NCBI GenBank assembly: GCA_938083195.1
Contig: CALKCK010000024.1
Coordinates: 1-64,000, forward strand
Direction: 5' to 3'
Length of the DNA: 64,000 nt
From: an uncultured Pirellulaceae bacterium
Lineage (GTDB): Bacteria; Planctomycetota; Planctomycetia; Pirellulales; Pirellulaceae
A program made the translations under genes and the position numbers. Within the stretch, counting starts at the first letter, position 1; each line of letters starts with the position of its first letter. The notes beneath the pieces were generated by a model, which made no database searches, was not told the DNA's origin, and saw nothing but the letters and a program-made list of their open reading frames with translations. Shown here piece by piece: positions 51,957 to 60,204 of this stretch.

Positions 51957-52709
51957 GTGTCAAATCCAGCATCATTTCGTCTTATTAGTTACAATATCCA
52001 CAAAGGGATTGGGGGGGTTGATCGCCGATATCGTCCTGAACGAATCGTGGAGACTCTCAAACAGTACTCTGCCGATATTATATTTTTGCAGGAAGTTGAC
52101 GATCAGGTTCCTCGTTCCCGAATGGATTTTCAGGTTGAGCTTTTCTCCGAGGCGCTGGAAATGAAGCATTTTGCTTATCAGCGAAATGTTCATCTGAAAC
52201 AGGGGCACTATGGGAATGCAATTTTAAGTCGTTTTCCATTGCTTGATGTTGAGGATATCGATCTCACGATTCCTTTAAAAAAGCGGCGGCAAGGTTTACT
52301 TGCGCACTGCCGAATGAAAATTGAGGGGCATCAAAGAACGATGTTGCTAGTAAATGTTCATTTGGGCTTGGCGGGATTTGAACGGAAAATGCAGTTGCGA
52401 AAATTGCTGGATCATCAAACGGTTCATCGCGCCCATAAAGAGACGCCCATCGTCATTGGCGGTGATTTAAATGATGTCTGGGAGAATTTGGGAAAGCAAC
52501 TCATGCTGCCGGCTGATTTTTCTGTTGCTGCTAAATCGATTCGAACCTTTCCAGCTGCGTTTCCTGCTCGAGCACTTGATAATTTATTTTATCGAGGTGA
52601 CTTGGCTGTCCGTCATGCGTTTGCCTCGAAGTCCAAAGTTGCAGGGCAAGCGTCCGATCATCGTCCGCTGATTGTTGACTTCGAGTTGAGCGATACAAAA
52701 GTTAAATAG
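51957..52709 (+). CDS. Endonuclease/exonuclease/phosphatase family protein
   Basis: The protein has 250 residues from a GTG at 51957; no better start is in frame. FRLISYNIHKGIGG opens the fold, IIFLQEVDD carries the metal-binding Glu, HYGNAILSRFPL and LLVNVHLGLAGFERKMQL follow, and GGDLND and SDHRPLIVDFEL hold the catalytic Asp/His residues. There is no signal peptide. Members cleave phosphodiesters in nucleic acids, phospholipids or phosphoinositides; the substrate is open. It diverges from the SHD1 gene at 51724. Confidence 0.9.
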   Translation: MSNPASFRLISYNIHKGIGGVDRRYRPERIVETLKQYSADIIFLQEVDDQVPRSRMDFQVELFSEALEMKHFAYQRNVHLKQGHYGNAILSRFPLLDVEDIDLTIPLKKRRQGLLAHCRMKIEGHQRTMLLVNVHLGLAGFERKMQLRKLLDHQTVHRAHKETPIVIGGDLNDVWENLGKQLMLPADFSVAAKSIRTFPAAFPARALDNLFYRGDLAVRHAFASKSKVAGQASDHRPLIVDFELSDTKVK

Positions 52710-52731
52710 TTGGCTGATTGCGGATTCGAGT

Positions 52732-52755
52732 GGATCAATCTAAGGATCAATCTAA
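52732..52755. repeat. 12-bp perfect tandem duplication
   Basis: GGATCAATCTAA occurs twice head to tail, 22 bp after the stop of the endonuclease-family gene. Confidence 0.8.
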
Positions 52756-52819
52756 TTGATGATATGCAAAGATTCGTTTGCCAGGAAAATTGGTTTTATC
52801 TTTATCAAAGAGTTCGTAT

Positions 52820-52856
52820 AAAAAAGTGCAGCCGGTCGCCAAAGGACTAGCTGCAC
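52820..52856 (-). terminator. Hairpin terminator for the SYLF gene
   Basis: GTGCAGCCGGTC and its near-complement GACTAGCTGCAC pair with one G-T and one mismatch around GCCAAAG. Reading the minus strand, a T run follows. Confidence 0.75.
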
Positions 52857-52895
52857 CTATTTTGGTTGTTTGCTATGAACGCGGCTGTGCTTGAA

Positions 52896-53966
52896 CTAAT
52901 TCGCCGGTGGCGCAGGAAGGTCAAAGGTGGTCTTCACGTTGGACAGTTCATGAATGTAATGGCACAGCAAACCATAAGTCGATTGAAACTCAGGGTAACG
53001 AGCGAGTTTTACAAGTTTGGGATCATTGCAAACATATTCAAAATTTGACCTGCATTTGATCAAGGATTCTACTGATGGATGCCCATTTGCCTGAAAGATT
53101 TGTGCTGGTAATCCGAGGTACTGCTGCCAACGAGGGTCAAGCGATTCGTACATTTCAGGCGCGATTTTTGCAAGCTGATCTCGTAATTGATCAACCTCTT
53201 GTTGGGAGTACTGTTGAGCCAGGATCGGTTTAGTCTGGTTTGTGGTGGAAGCTTTTAAGGTGGGGACTTGATTGCTTGTGGGAGGGGTGTCGGTCGCGTT
53301 GCCGGCATATCGCATCACTTCGAGCCCGAGTTTTTCGGCGCTTGCTGGAATAATGACTGGGCCACCGGGCGTTGTTGCCTTGTAGTAAGTTGCGTTACTA
53401 ATGGAGTCCATCCGAACGACGGAACCGTCGAAAGAGACTCCGGCGAATAATCCTCGGCTTCTGGAGTAAGAATAAATCTGTGCACCGAGTCGAGTGTCCG
53501 TTGCAGCGGTTGCTTGTCTCCCAATAGGCCCAGCGGCAATCCCAGCGTCAGCTCCAAGGGTCATCCGTCCAGATAATAGACCGTTGACACTTTTTCTAGT
53601 TTTGAAAACCAAAACGACATCGGTTGATTGAACACCGACCTGCCAACCAATGTTACCGCCGGTTAGGCTTGCGAAGACAGGTGCGTGCCATCCGCCTTTG
53701 TCGTCCCGAATCATGATGACACCATTTCCATGCCGTGCGCCAACAACGAAACTTGCTTTGACAACACCCGGGAAAATAGCGACAGCTTGGGCATCGTGCA
53801 GCATGCTTCGAGGTATTCCCTGGGCGGGAATCGACATGATTTCATTTAGAACTCCAATCGACTCATTTACCGTTTGCTCTTCTTTGTATTGACCTGACAC
53901 AAGGGAGCAATGGCTCATTAAAATGCCGATACAGATAGCCTGAGCTAAGATAGTTGTTCGTTTCAT
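52896..53966 (-). CDS. SYLF (YSC84-type) domain protein
   Basis: The protein has 356 residues. The signal peptide is about 1-25. Residues about 35-215 form the SYLF lipid-binding domain: IPRSMLHDAQAVAIFPGVVKASFVVGARHG, GGWHAPVFASLTGGNIGWQVGVQSTDVVLVF, and LGADAGIAAGPIGR, ending SRSRGLFAGVSFDGSVV. The C-terminal 110 residues are Gln/Thr-rich then helical (QQEVDQLRDQLAKIAPEMYESLDP) and are not part of the domain. SYLF proteins bind phosphoinositides or other lipids. In exported bacterial forms the role is unknown, probably at a membrane surface. Confidence 0.9.
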   Translation of the reverse strand: MKRTTILAQAICIGILMSHCSLVSGQYKEEQTVNESIGVLNEIMSIPAQGIPRSMLHDAQAVAIFPGVVKASFVVGARHGNGVIMIRDDKGGWHAPVFASLTGGNIGWQVGVQSTDVVLVFKTRKSVNGLLSGRMTLGADAGIAAGPIGRQATAATDTRLGAQIYSYSRSRGLFAGVSFDGSVVRMDSISNATYYKATTPGGPVIIPASAEKLGLEVMRYAGNATDTPPTSNQVPTLKASTTNQTKPILAQQYSQQEVDQLRDQLAKIAPEMYESLDPRWQQYLGLPAQIFQANGHPSVESLIKCRSNFEYVCNDPKLVKLARYPEFQSTYGLLCHYIHELSNVKTTFDLPAPPAN

Positions 53967-54221
53967 GTTGTTGTTCCTTGTCTGGCGGGCCTGTTCAAAT
54001 CGAATCTCAGTTCGATTAACGGCGGGGTCGAGATATACCAGCCTATTCGACGTGGCAAAATTAGGTCAAGACGAATCGCGACCGCATTTTTACAGGCGCA
54101 TCGTTACTAGATCCTGAATTTTTTGCAACCAACAAGGAGCACTCGAGAAAGCCAGGATTTGAGAAGACTCAAATCTGTTACTCAAGTTACAGACTATTAC
54201 TGGAGAAGGTCCAATAGACGA

Positions 54222-55598
54222 TTAATTTTGTTTGGATTGTGGATCGTCGAGGCGCGTCATTGTCCACTGCTGAGTTTGTCCATTTTCGAAATGAACGAGT
54301 GCGCCGGCTTCGTTTTCCGTGAGGTTGTAGAGTCCAGTTTCCATGATCGGCCATTGTTTCCCAATGGGGCCCCAAGCGGCACGCTGGCTCTCCTTGTCGA
54401 CGGTTCCTTCAATCTCGAACGAATCGTCTGAGAGAGTGTTTTGGAAGGTGCCTCCGATTAACCCCTCTTTGCTAATCGCAAGTTGAAGGTAAAGGGTGGC
54501 GTTTTCAACGGAGCCTTCGTTTTCAGTGATCGCGAAAACACCTAGCGGAAGCCATTCTACATCGTTTGGGTCAACCTTCGGAGCGCTTTCAGCAATTGTT
54601 TGTGCTTGCTGTGAATACTCTTCAGGCGTGCCAACAGGATTCCCTTGGTAGTAAACCTGATCTCCCTCGTAGTAGATATTAGTTCCGTAATCATAGTAGA
54701 CCGGCTGTCGATTGATTCCATTGAGCCACCAACCAGTGATCGCTCCGGCAGTGGCATATGCCCACCAGTTATTGTTGTATCGATTCCAGTGATAGCGGTA
54801 ATTTGGGTATCTGCCCCAGTAACCTGGGCCGTAAGCTGGCAGATGGACGGGGCGGGGAGGGCGGTAGCCGGGCGGACGGTAACCAATTGGACGTGAGCCG
54901 GGTGGACGATAGCCTGGTGGGCGTTTAACGGGTTTGATTTTGGCAGGGTAGTGGACGGGGCGAACGGCGTTAGCTGGTGGGATTTTCATTCCTGGTTTCG
55001 TCGCCGGTTTCGGCATTGGACGCGTTCCAGGTCGGGGATTGGGGAGAGGTGTTGGTTGGACGGCGGGCTTGTTGATTGGATTGGCAGGTAACGTCGATGG
55101 TCGATCTTTTAAAAAGTTTCCAGCCGCCCCGCCTTGAGGGCGTTGGGATGGTTTGGTTGACGGCTTTCGGAAATCCATGAATTGATTGATTTGCGAAGGC
55201 GTTGGACGGGCGTTGGATGCACCGTTGCCAGGGCGGGTGGTTGGTCGCCCGGTTTGGGGGCGAGTTTGGGGGCGAGTTTTACTTCCACCGGTTGAGGGGC
55301 GGGGGCTGGTGGGCGATTTTAGGTTGGGTTGTTTTTTATTGGAAAAGTTGGCGGAGGGGCGAGTGGTGGGCTGTCGACTCGGTTTGATTTTAGGAGTTGG
55401 CCTTGCCTGCGAAGGGCGGTGCATCGAAGGCGAATGGCTGACGGAGGGACGTGACGTTGCCTTCTTGGACGGCATTGCACGATTTTTACTCTTGCTGTGT
55501 TTGGCTGCTCCCCGTTGAGCCACCGCTTCGTTCGCGATCAAACTTAGTCCAAAGAATAAGAAAGTTGCCAACCGTATTTGATTTGTAGATGGATTCAT
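54222..55598 (-). CDS. Secreted Arg/Pro-rich protein with C-terminal domain shared with 44449
   Basis: The protein has 458 residues. The signal peptide is about 1-27 (ATFLFFGLSLIANEAVA). The front (28-250) is Lys/Arg/Pro/Ser-rich and very basic, with RPTTRP, KPATKP and GYRPPG repeats, and the motif TPSQINQFMDFRKP at about 130, which resembles PSQNQLNDFLNMPK in the protein at 44449. A Trp/Tyr-rich hydrophobic stretch (NNWWAYATAGAITGWWL) precedes the C-terminal domain: NIYYEGDQVYYQGNPVGTPEE, WLPLGVFAI, KEGLIGGT, GTVDKESQRAAW, GLYNLTEN. This aligns block for block with 44449. It lies 41 bp downstream of SnoaL copy 3. It is probably envelope-attached. Confidence 0.8.
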   Translation of the reverse strand: MNPSTNQIRLATFLFFGLSLIANEAVAQRGAAKHSKSKNRAMPSKKATSRPSVSHSPSMHRPSQARPTPKIKPSRQPTTRPSANFSNKKQPNLKSPTSPRPSTGGSKTRPQTRPQTGRPTTRPGNGASNARPTPSQINQFMDFRKPSTKPSQRPQGGAAGNFLKDRPSTLPANPINKPAVQPTPLPNPRPGTRPMPKPATKPGMKIPPANAVRPVHYPAKIKPVKRPPGYRPPGSRPIGYRPPGYRPPRPVHLPAYGPGYWGRYPNYRYHWNRYNNNWWAYATAGAITGWWLNGINRQPVYYDYGTNIYYEGDQVYYQGNPVGTPEEYSQQAQTIAESAPKVDPNDVEWLPLGVFAITENEGSVENATLYLQLAISKEGLIGGTFQNTLSDDSFEIEGTVDKESQRAAWGPIGKQWPIMETGLYNLTENEAGALVHFENGQTQQWTMTRLDDPQSKQN

Positions 55599-55639
55599 CG
55601 CTAAAGCTCTTGCGAATAATGGATAAGTAAGGACGGAGA

Positions 55640-56572
55640 TTATTTTTTTCGTGAGCGAATGCTCTCAATATTTGGCATAAGTTGACCATCAATTACGCGG
55701 TTCGTTTTTTTCCAACTGTGCTCACCATTTTCATGCAACTGGAAAACACCGCTGAATGAACCGGAACCACCATCGGCAAATTTGGCGACTGACTGAACTG
55801 TCCACTGGTCATCTCCAGCATGCCATGTTCCCTTAATTAGTCCGCCATCTGAATCAAAAAGCCAACTGCGGATTAGCTTTGCATTCGCATCCCAACCAAT
55901 AATTTGCAAGCCCGAGGCGATCGTTTCATTAGACGCATCTAGGACAGTGAATTTTCGACTAATAAAGTTTTGATTCACGGTCCATTGGCAAGTGTATTCG
56001 ATCTGATGGCCCGAAGCTGTTGCTGTCCATTGACCAATCAGCCATTCCAATTTTTTAAGCTGAGCATAATTGGAATTTGCTACTTCAGATTCGGTTTCGC
56101 TGACGCGATCGATCAGCCATTTGTTTTTTTGCTTTACAAAGACGACATCATAATCTGACTGAGTGGTTTGTCCTTCTTCCACGATAACCGTTACCCTGCC
56201 CTGTTCGAGTGCAACATTTGGAGAAATGAATTCAATTGAGTCCGTTTCAAGCGAGATGTTAATCGAAGGCGTGCTGCTGAAAAGAACTTCAAATTGCTTG
56301 CGCATCGCTGCCCGCCCCGTTGTCTTCTTGCCGCTGGTTTGGCTGGAATAAACGCCGGTATTGGACCAGTGGGAAACTAGCGTTTCTATATTCTGGGAGT
56401 TAAAGGCAGACTCGTAGGAAGCGATCACCTGTTCAATGGAACGCCTGTCCTGCTCGTTGAGGTCTTGCGATTCTAACGGGGTTTCCTTCGATGGCGTTTG
56501 TTGGGAGTTCACGGGATTAATCATTCCCAGCGATATAAATCCAGCCAGGGCGAATAATAAGTAATGGTGCAT
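55640..56572 (-). CDS. Secreted SnoaL-like plus lipocalin-like protein, copy 3
   Basis: The protein has 310 residues from the ATG at 56572, preceded by GAGGAAACC; the frame extends to 56608 without support. The signal peptide is about 1-23. The SnoaL-like half has YESAFNSQNIETLVSHWSNTG, TTGRAAMRKQFEVLF and FISPNVALEQGRVTV, close to ITPNVALEEGVAVV in copy 2. The second half starts LKKLEWLIGQWTAT and contains LQIIGWDANAKLIRSWLFDSDGG. It is the first gene of cassette B, with the basic protein at 54222 as second gene. No activity is assigned. Confidence 0.85.
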   Translation of the reverse strand: MHHYLLFALAGFISLGMINPVNSQQTPSKETPLESQDLNEQDRRSIEQVIASYESAFNSQNIETLVSHWSNTGVYSSQTSGKKTTGRAAMRKQFEVLFSSTPSINISLETDSIEFISPNVALEQGRVTVIVEEGQTTQSDYDVVFVKQKNKWLIDRVSETESEVANSNYAQLKKLEWLIGQWTATASGHQIEYTCQWTVNQNFISRKFTVLDASNETIASGLQIIGWDANAKLIRSWLFDSDGGLIKGTWHAGDDQWTVQSVAKFADGGSGSFSGVFQLHENGEHSWKKTNRVIDGQLMPNIESIRSRKK

Positions 56573-56947
56573 GGTTTCCTCGACCTCAGTTGATTTGCTC
56601 GGACTCATGTATTTATTCGAGCTCAGTTTGCGTTAGTAAAATTGTAAAGCATCGTCATGAGATCTGGAATGACTTGGCCTCTGCCAGCGAAGGTACCCCG
56701 TAAAAGGTATGGTTTTAGATATGGTTTTTTTCGGGGTTGGAGGGCTATCGGTGAGTGTCGGCGGAAGCTGGGTTTCGCTAGCAATCTTGGTTACTTCTTA
56801 TTCTGGCATTTGGAAGCCAAGGGGGTATGGGTTAAGTTTCCAGACGCAACATTGGTTTTCATTCGGTTCCTACCATGAAAATCGAGTCGTGTTCACGGAC
56901 GAGCTCGACGCAATTTAGAAGAGACTTGGCGCACGAAAGTCATTCGA
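56573..56947. other. Divergent intergenic region
   Basis: About 375 bp between SnoaL copy 3 (-) and the MscS-type channel (+). Two overlapping plus-strand frames (56657-56918) have no ribosome site and odd composition. No terminator or RNA gene was seen. Confidence 0.4.
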
Positions 56948-59296
56948 ATGATTCGATTACTCTTTAGCCGGCGGATTGCCAATTGGGCATTTATAGTATT
57001 GTTGGGGATATTCCCCTGTTGGTGTGCGGTTGCCAGCAGCCAGACCCCCGTAGACTTAGTTGTCAAAAAAGCCGCCACCGCCAAGCCTACGGTGTCCGAT
57101 CAATTTTGGCCGAACCGCCAAGATATTATTCGGCAGCTCGAACGAAATGATTCTGAGCTTAGCCGAGCTGAGGTGCAGTTGCGGGCAACCGAATCGGATC
57201 AGAGCACCGCGTGGTTAACCGAGTCGATTCAGACCCAAATTGCGCAGCGCAAGTTTTTGAAAACGGTGTACCAGCAACATCTGTCATTGCTCGCCACGAT
57301 TGCCTCGAGTGACATTACCAATGACGAACTAGAGAAAGAGTTAGAGAGTTTCAACGATCGCCAAATCGCCGTCAGTGAAATGCTATCTTTTGGGGAAGTC
57401 GAACGACTCAGAGCGGTCTTTGATAATGAGAATAATCGAATCGCAACAATTGAAGCGGAGATTGAGTCGATCAAGGGGATGAAAGAAGGGGCGCGGACGC
57501 GACTCGAGGATTTCGAGCGAACGCTTCGGCAAGCCACGGAGGCCAGTGAGGACGAAGTCGAATCGATCGAGTCAACGAAACAAAAGAGAAAACGAGATAC
57601 GCTTAAGTTATCGATTGAGATCAGTAAATCATCGATTGGCAAAATGGTTTTGGAGCTTCAGATTCTCTCCGGTCAATTAATTGTTCACCAGAGCCGAGTG
57701 GATCAATTAAGCAAAATCTTGGAAGCTTCTCCGCAAAAGACGATTATTTCCCAGTCTGATTTGAATCAGCAAAACGCCCAATTGGCTGAACGTGAGAGGG
57801 AAATTCGAGGCGAGTTGGTTGGGCTTCAGGAATTGTTGACGGAATTGCAGGTTAAGTTTGACAAGACGCTTCAACACGAAGGGCTTGACTCGAAAGCACG
57901 TCTTCAAGTTTTTTCGATTCATGAATTACTCCAAGAGAATTATCGATTACGGGCTTCGTATTTGAATGCTTCGATTTCGGAAATTTATGCTCTGCAATAT
58001 CTGTGGCGCGTTCGGTTCGAAATTGCCAATAATCTGCTCAGTGACGAATTGGTGAAGGATGCCGTTTCACGTGTTGAACAGCTCGACAATCGGTTGTCGA
58101 ATTCTAAGTCATTGGTTGAGTTGCATTTGGATCAGGTCAGAGGCCTGAGTTCAGCCCCTCGGTTAGAACTTGTTTCCGATACGGAGACGATGCAATTACT
58201 TGCCAGTTGGCGTGCTTTGAGCCGCGTTGCGGTGAGTGAGTTTTTTAAAGATGGCAATCAAAGACTGTTGCAAATTGAAATTGCTGAACAGTTGTCTCAG
58301 CGAGTTAACGAGGAACTCGAACGCGAAGGGTTGACCGCTGCGGAAAATTGGAGCTGGGGTTTGTTGTCAACGACTGCCAAGCAATGGTGGGATTTTGAAT
58401 TCTTTAGTGTTGACGATCGTTCTATTACTGCGGGGAAAATATTGTCGGGTTTTCTCATGCTGTTTGTCGGCTTGTTTGTCAGCCGTCACACCAGTCACGT
58501 GATTGGACCCCGGTTGTTGCGGCGTTGCGGCGTTCACGAGGGGGGAATGCCTGCGTTTCAGACGATTTTCTTTTATTTACTTTGCGTTGGTTTTTGTTTT
58601 TTGACACTTGAGTGGCTTAATATACCGTTTACTGTTTTTGCGTTTCTTGGTGGAGCGGCCGCGATTGCCATCGGTTTTGGCAGTCAGACATTGCTAAATA
58701 ATTTCATCTCTGGCTTGATTATTTTAGGGGAGCGTCCGGTACGGGTTGGCGACCTCATTGAAATTGACGACGTTCGCGGCAACATTACACAAATCGGTGC
58801 GAGAAGCACGAAATTACTGACGGGTGAGAATCTCGAGATCATTGTTCCTAATTCAAAGTTTATGGAACAGAGACTGATAAATTGGACTCTGTCGAGCAAT
58901 GAAATTCGCACAGTAATTAAAATTGGCGTTGCCTATGGTTCGCCGACTAATAAAGTTATTTCACTCCTTCAAACCGCATTAAAAGAATGCCCTGCTGTCA
59001 ATTCAAAACCCGAGCCAATTGTGTTGTTTGCCGATTTTGGTGCAGATGCGCTGCAGTTTGAATTGCACTTTTGGGTTCACATGCAGCGTTTGATGGAAGG
59101 CAAGAAAGCCGAAAGCGATGTGCGACGAAAAATTGATGAGGTTCTTCGGGCACATGACATTTGTGTCGCGTTCCCGCAGCGAGATATTCATCTTGACGTC
59201 AAAGATCCAATTCAAGTGAGCTTGGCAGAGTTCCAATCACCACGAGTTACTGCCTATACTCATCCGGGAACTAGTGGGGTTCGTCGGGCGGCTTAG
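56948..59296 (+). CDS. Large MscS-family mechanosensitive channel with coiled-coil periplasmic domain
   Basis: The protein has 782 residues. The signal or first helix is about 9-32. Residues about 45-470 are long charged helices with heptad character (RQLERNDSELSRAEVQL; ERLRAVFDNENNRIATIEAEIESI), probably a periplasmic coiled coil as in MscK/KefA-type channels. Membrane helices lie at about 498-520, 540-560 and 565-590. The MscS pore and beta domain follow: GGAAAIAIGFGSQTLLNNFISG, ERPVRVGDLIEI, GARSTKLLTGENLEIIVPNSKF. The C-terminal alpha-beta domain ends near 750. It releases solutes on hypo-osmotic shock, which fits a marine organism. Confidence 0.93.
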   Translation: MIRLLFSRRIANWAFIVLLGIFPCWCAVASSQTPVDLVVKKAATAKPTVSDQFWPNRQDIIRQLERNDSELSRAEVQLRATESDQSTAWLTESIQTQIAQRKFLKTVYQQHLSLLATIASSDITNDELEKELESFNDRQIAVSEMLSFGEVERLRAVFDNENNRIATIEAEIESIKGMKEGARTRLEDFERTLRQATEASEDEVESIESTKQKRKRDTLKLSIEISKSSIGKMVLELQILSGQLIVHQSRVDQLSKILEASPQKTIISQSDLNQQNAQLAEREREIRGELVGLQELLTELQVKFDKTLQHEGLDSKARLQVFSIHELLQENYRLRASYLNASISEIYALQYLWRVRFEIANNLLSDELVKDAVSRVEQLDNRLSNSKSLVELHLDQVRGLSSAPRLELVSDTETMQLLASWRALSRVAVSEFFKDGNQRLLQIEIAEQLSQRVNEELEREGLTAAENWSWGLLSTTAKQWWDFEFFSVDDRSITAGKILSGFLMLFVGLFVSRHTSHVIGPRLLRRCGVHEGGMPAFQTIFFYLLCVGFCFLTLEWLNIPFTVFAFLGGAAAIAIGFGSQTLLNNFISGLIILGERPVRVGDLIEIDDVRGNITQIGARSTKLLTGENLEIIVPNSKFMEQRLINWTLSSNEIRTVIKIGVAYGSPTNKVISLLQTALKECPAVNSKPEPIVLFADFGADALQFELHFWVHMQRLMEGKKAESDVRRKIDEVLRAHDICVAFPQRDIHLDVKDPIQVSLAEFQSPRVTAYTHPGTSGVRRAA

Positions 59297-59314
59297 TTTT
59301 TAATCGCCTCGTGC

Positions 59315-59761
59315 TTAATCGTTCTTTTCGGTCGGCTCACTGAAGTGCGGTCGTAACGGTTTCCGTTTGGCTGCGGTCCTCATTCGATTGATCGTTCGGA
59401 AAATTTGTGGCTTGGTCAGGATTTTTCGGACAAGTTTTTGTTTGCCTGGGAAATCGAGCAGCATTAAACCAACCAAGATTGAGAGAATGCCCTGGCCAGG
59501 TGTTATCAGCATGACGAATCCGACAATCAGGAAGATTGATCCTAAAATGTTGCGGCCAAGTTTGGAGAGCCAGTGCTTCCAATTGCCCTCGGCGGATTCG
59601 CTGGAAGTTGGATTTGAGAGATAGTCGACCGGGAGCCTCAGTAACACGATCGAAACCCCAAAGGCACTGAAGGCAAATGCAATCAGAGACAATGTGATTA
59701 ACCAGGGCACAAAATTCCCCCAGGGGAGATTTTGAAGCTCTGGGAGATACTGGTTGAGCAT
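59315..59761 (-). CDS. Small membrane protein, PGPGW-like
   Basis: The protein has 148 residues. Helices lie at about 17-40 and 70-105. The central motif LITPGQGILSILVGLMLLDFPGKQKLVRKIL matches the PGPGW transmembrane family in order (P-G-x-G then a helix, then a basic segment), but the PGPGW core reads PGQGI. The C-terminus is basic (RMRTAAKRKPLRPH). It is convergent with the MscS gene, 18 bp between stops. Function is unknown. Confidence 0.75.
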   Translation of the reverse strand: MLNQYLPELQNLPWGNFVPWLITLSLIAFAFSAFGVSIVLLRLPVDYLSNPTSSESAEGNWKHWLSKLGRNILGSIFLIVGFVMLITPGQGILSILVGLMLLDFPGKQKLVRKILTKPQIFRTINRMRTAAKRKPLRPHFSEPTEKND

Positions 59762-60204
59762 TGAGGTTTACCGAGATACGCGACTTTTGACTTGAGCGAG
59801 ACTTCGTCCGAGTCGAAACTCGGGAGTTTTTGATCATAACCGGTTGACCGTTTGCGCCAATGTGGTTCTCGCCATAGGTTGCTCGGGCTCAGGTTGTGTT
59901 GTTGGAATCCAGAGCGTGGACAGGCAATTTCGTATTGCGTGACGGAGGGAGTCAGGGAGAGCGGTGGTGTGCGTCTTCAGGCTCTCTGAGAGGTGGCTTA
60001 ATCTCTGGTGTGAGTTCGTTGCGAGCACGGTGAATTGGGGCATTCACGCATCCCAGCGAGGGCTTGTAACAATTGTGTCCGACGAAAGCAGCCTTTAGTT
60101 AAGCTATAACGGTTAAAACGCCAATAATTTCCGACTTTTTCGCTTGAAACCCGCCCCCTTCCGTTTTATGATTGCGCCGTCAAATTTTCCCCGGAACAAG
60201 AACA
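59762..60204. other. Divergent intergenic region with promoter
   Basis: About 440 bp between the PGPGW-like gene (-) and the secreted protein at 60205 (+). It holds the well-formed promoter at 60144-60172. A 69-codon minus frame at 59834-60043 is not convincing. Confidence 0.5.
60144..60172 (+). promoter_or_regulatory. Sigma70-type promoter for the gene at 60205
   Basis: TTGAAA (60144-60149) and TATGAT (60167-60172) are exactly 17 bases apart, giving a start of transcription near 60179 and a leader of about 26 bases. This excludes the in-frame TTG at 60172 as the translation start. Confidence 0.7.

Noticed and set aside
56657..56918. Two overlapping short plus-strand frames before the MscS gene
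   Set aside because: No ribosome site; the amino-acid content looks random, and they fall in a divergent promoter region.
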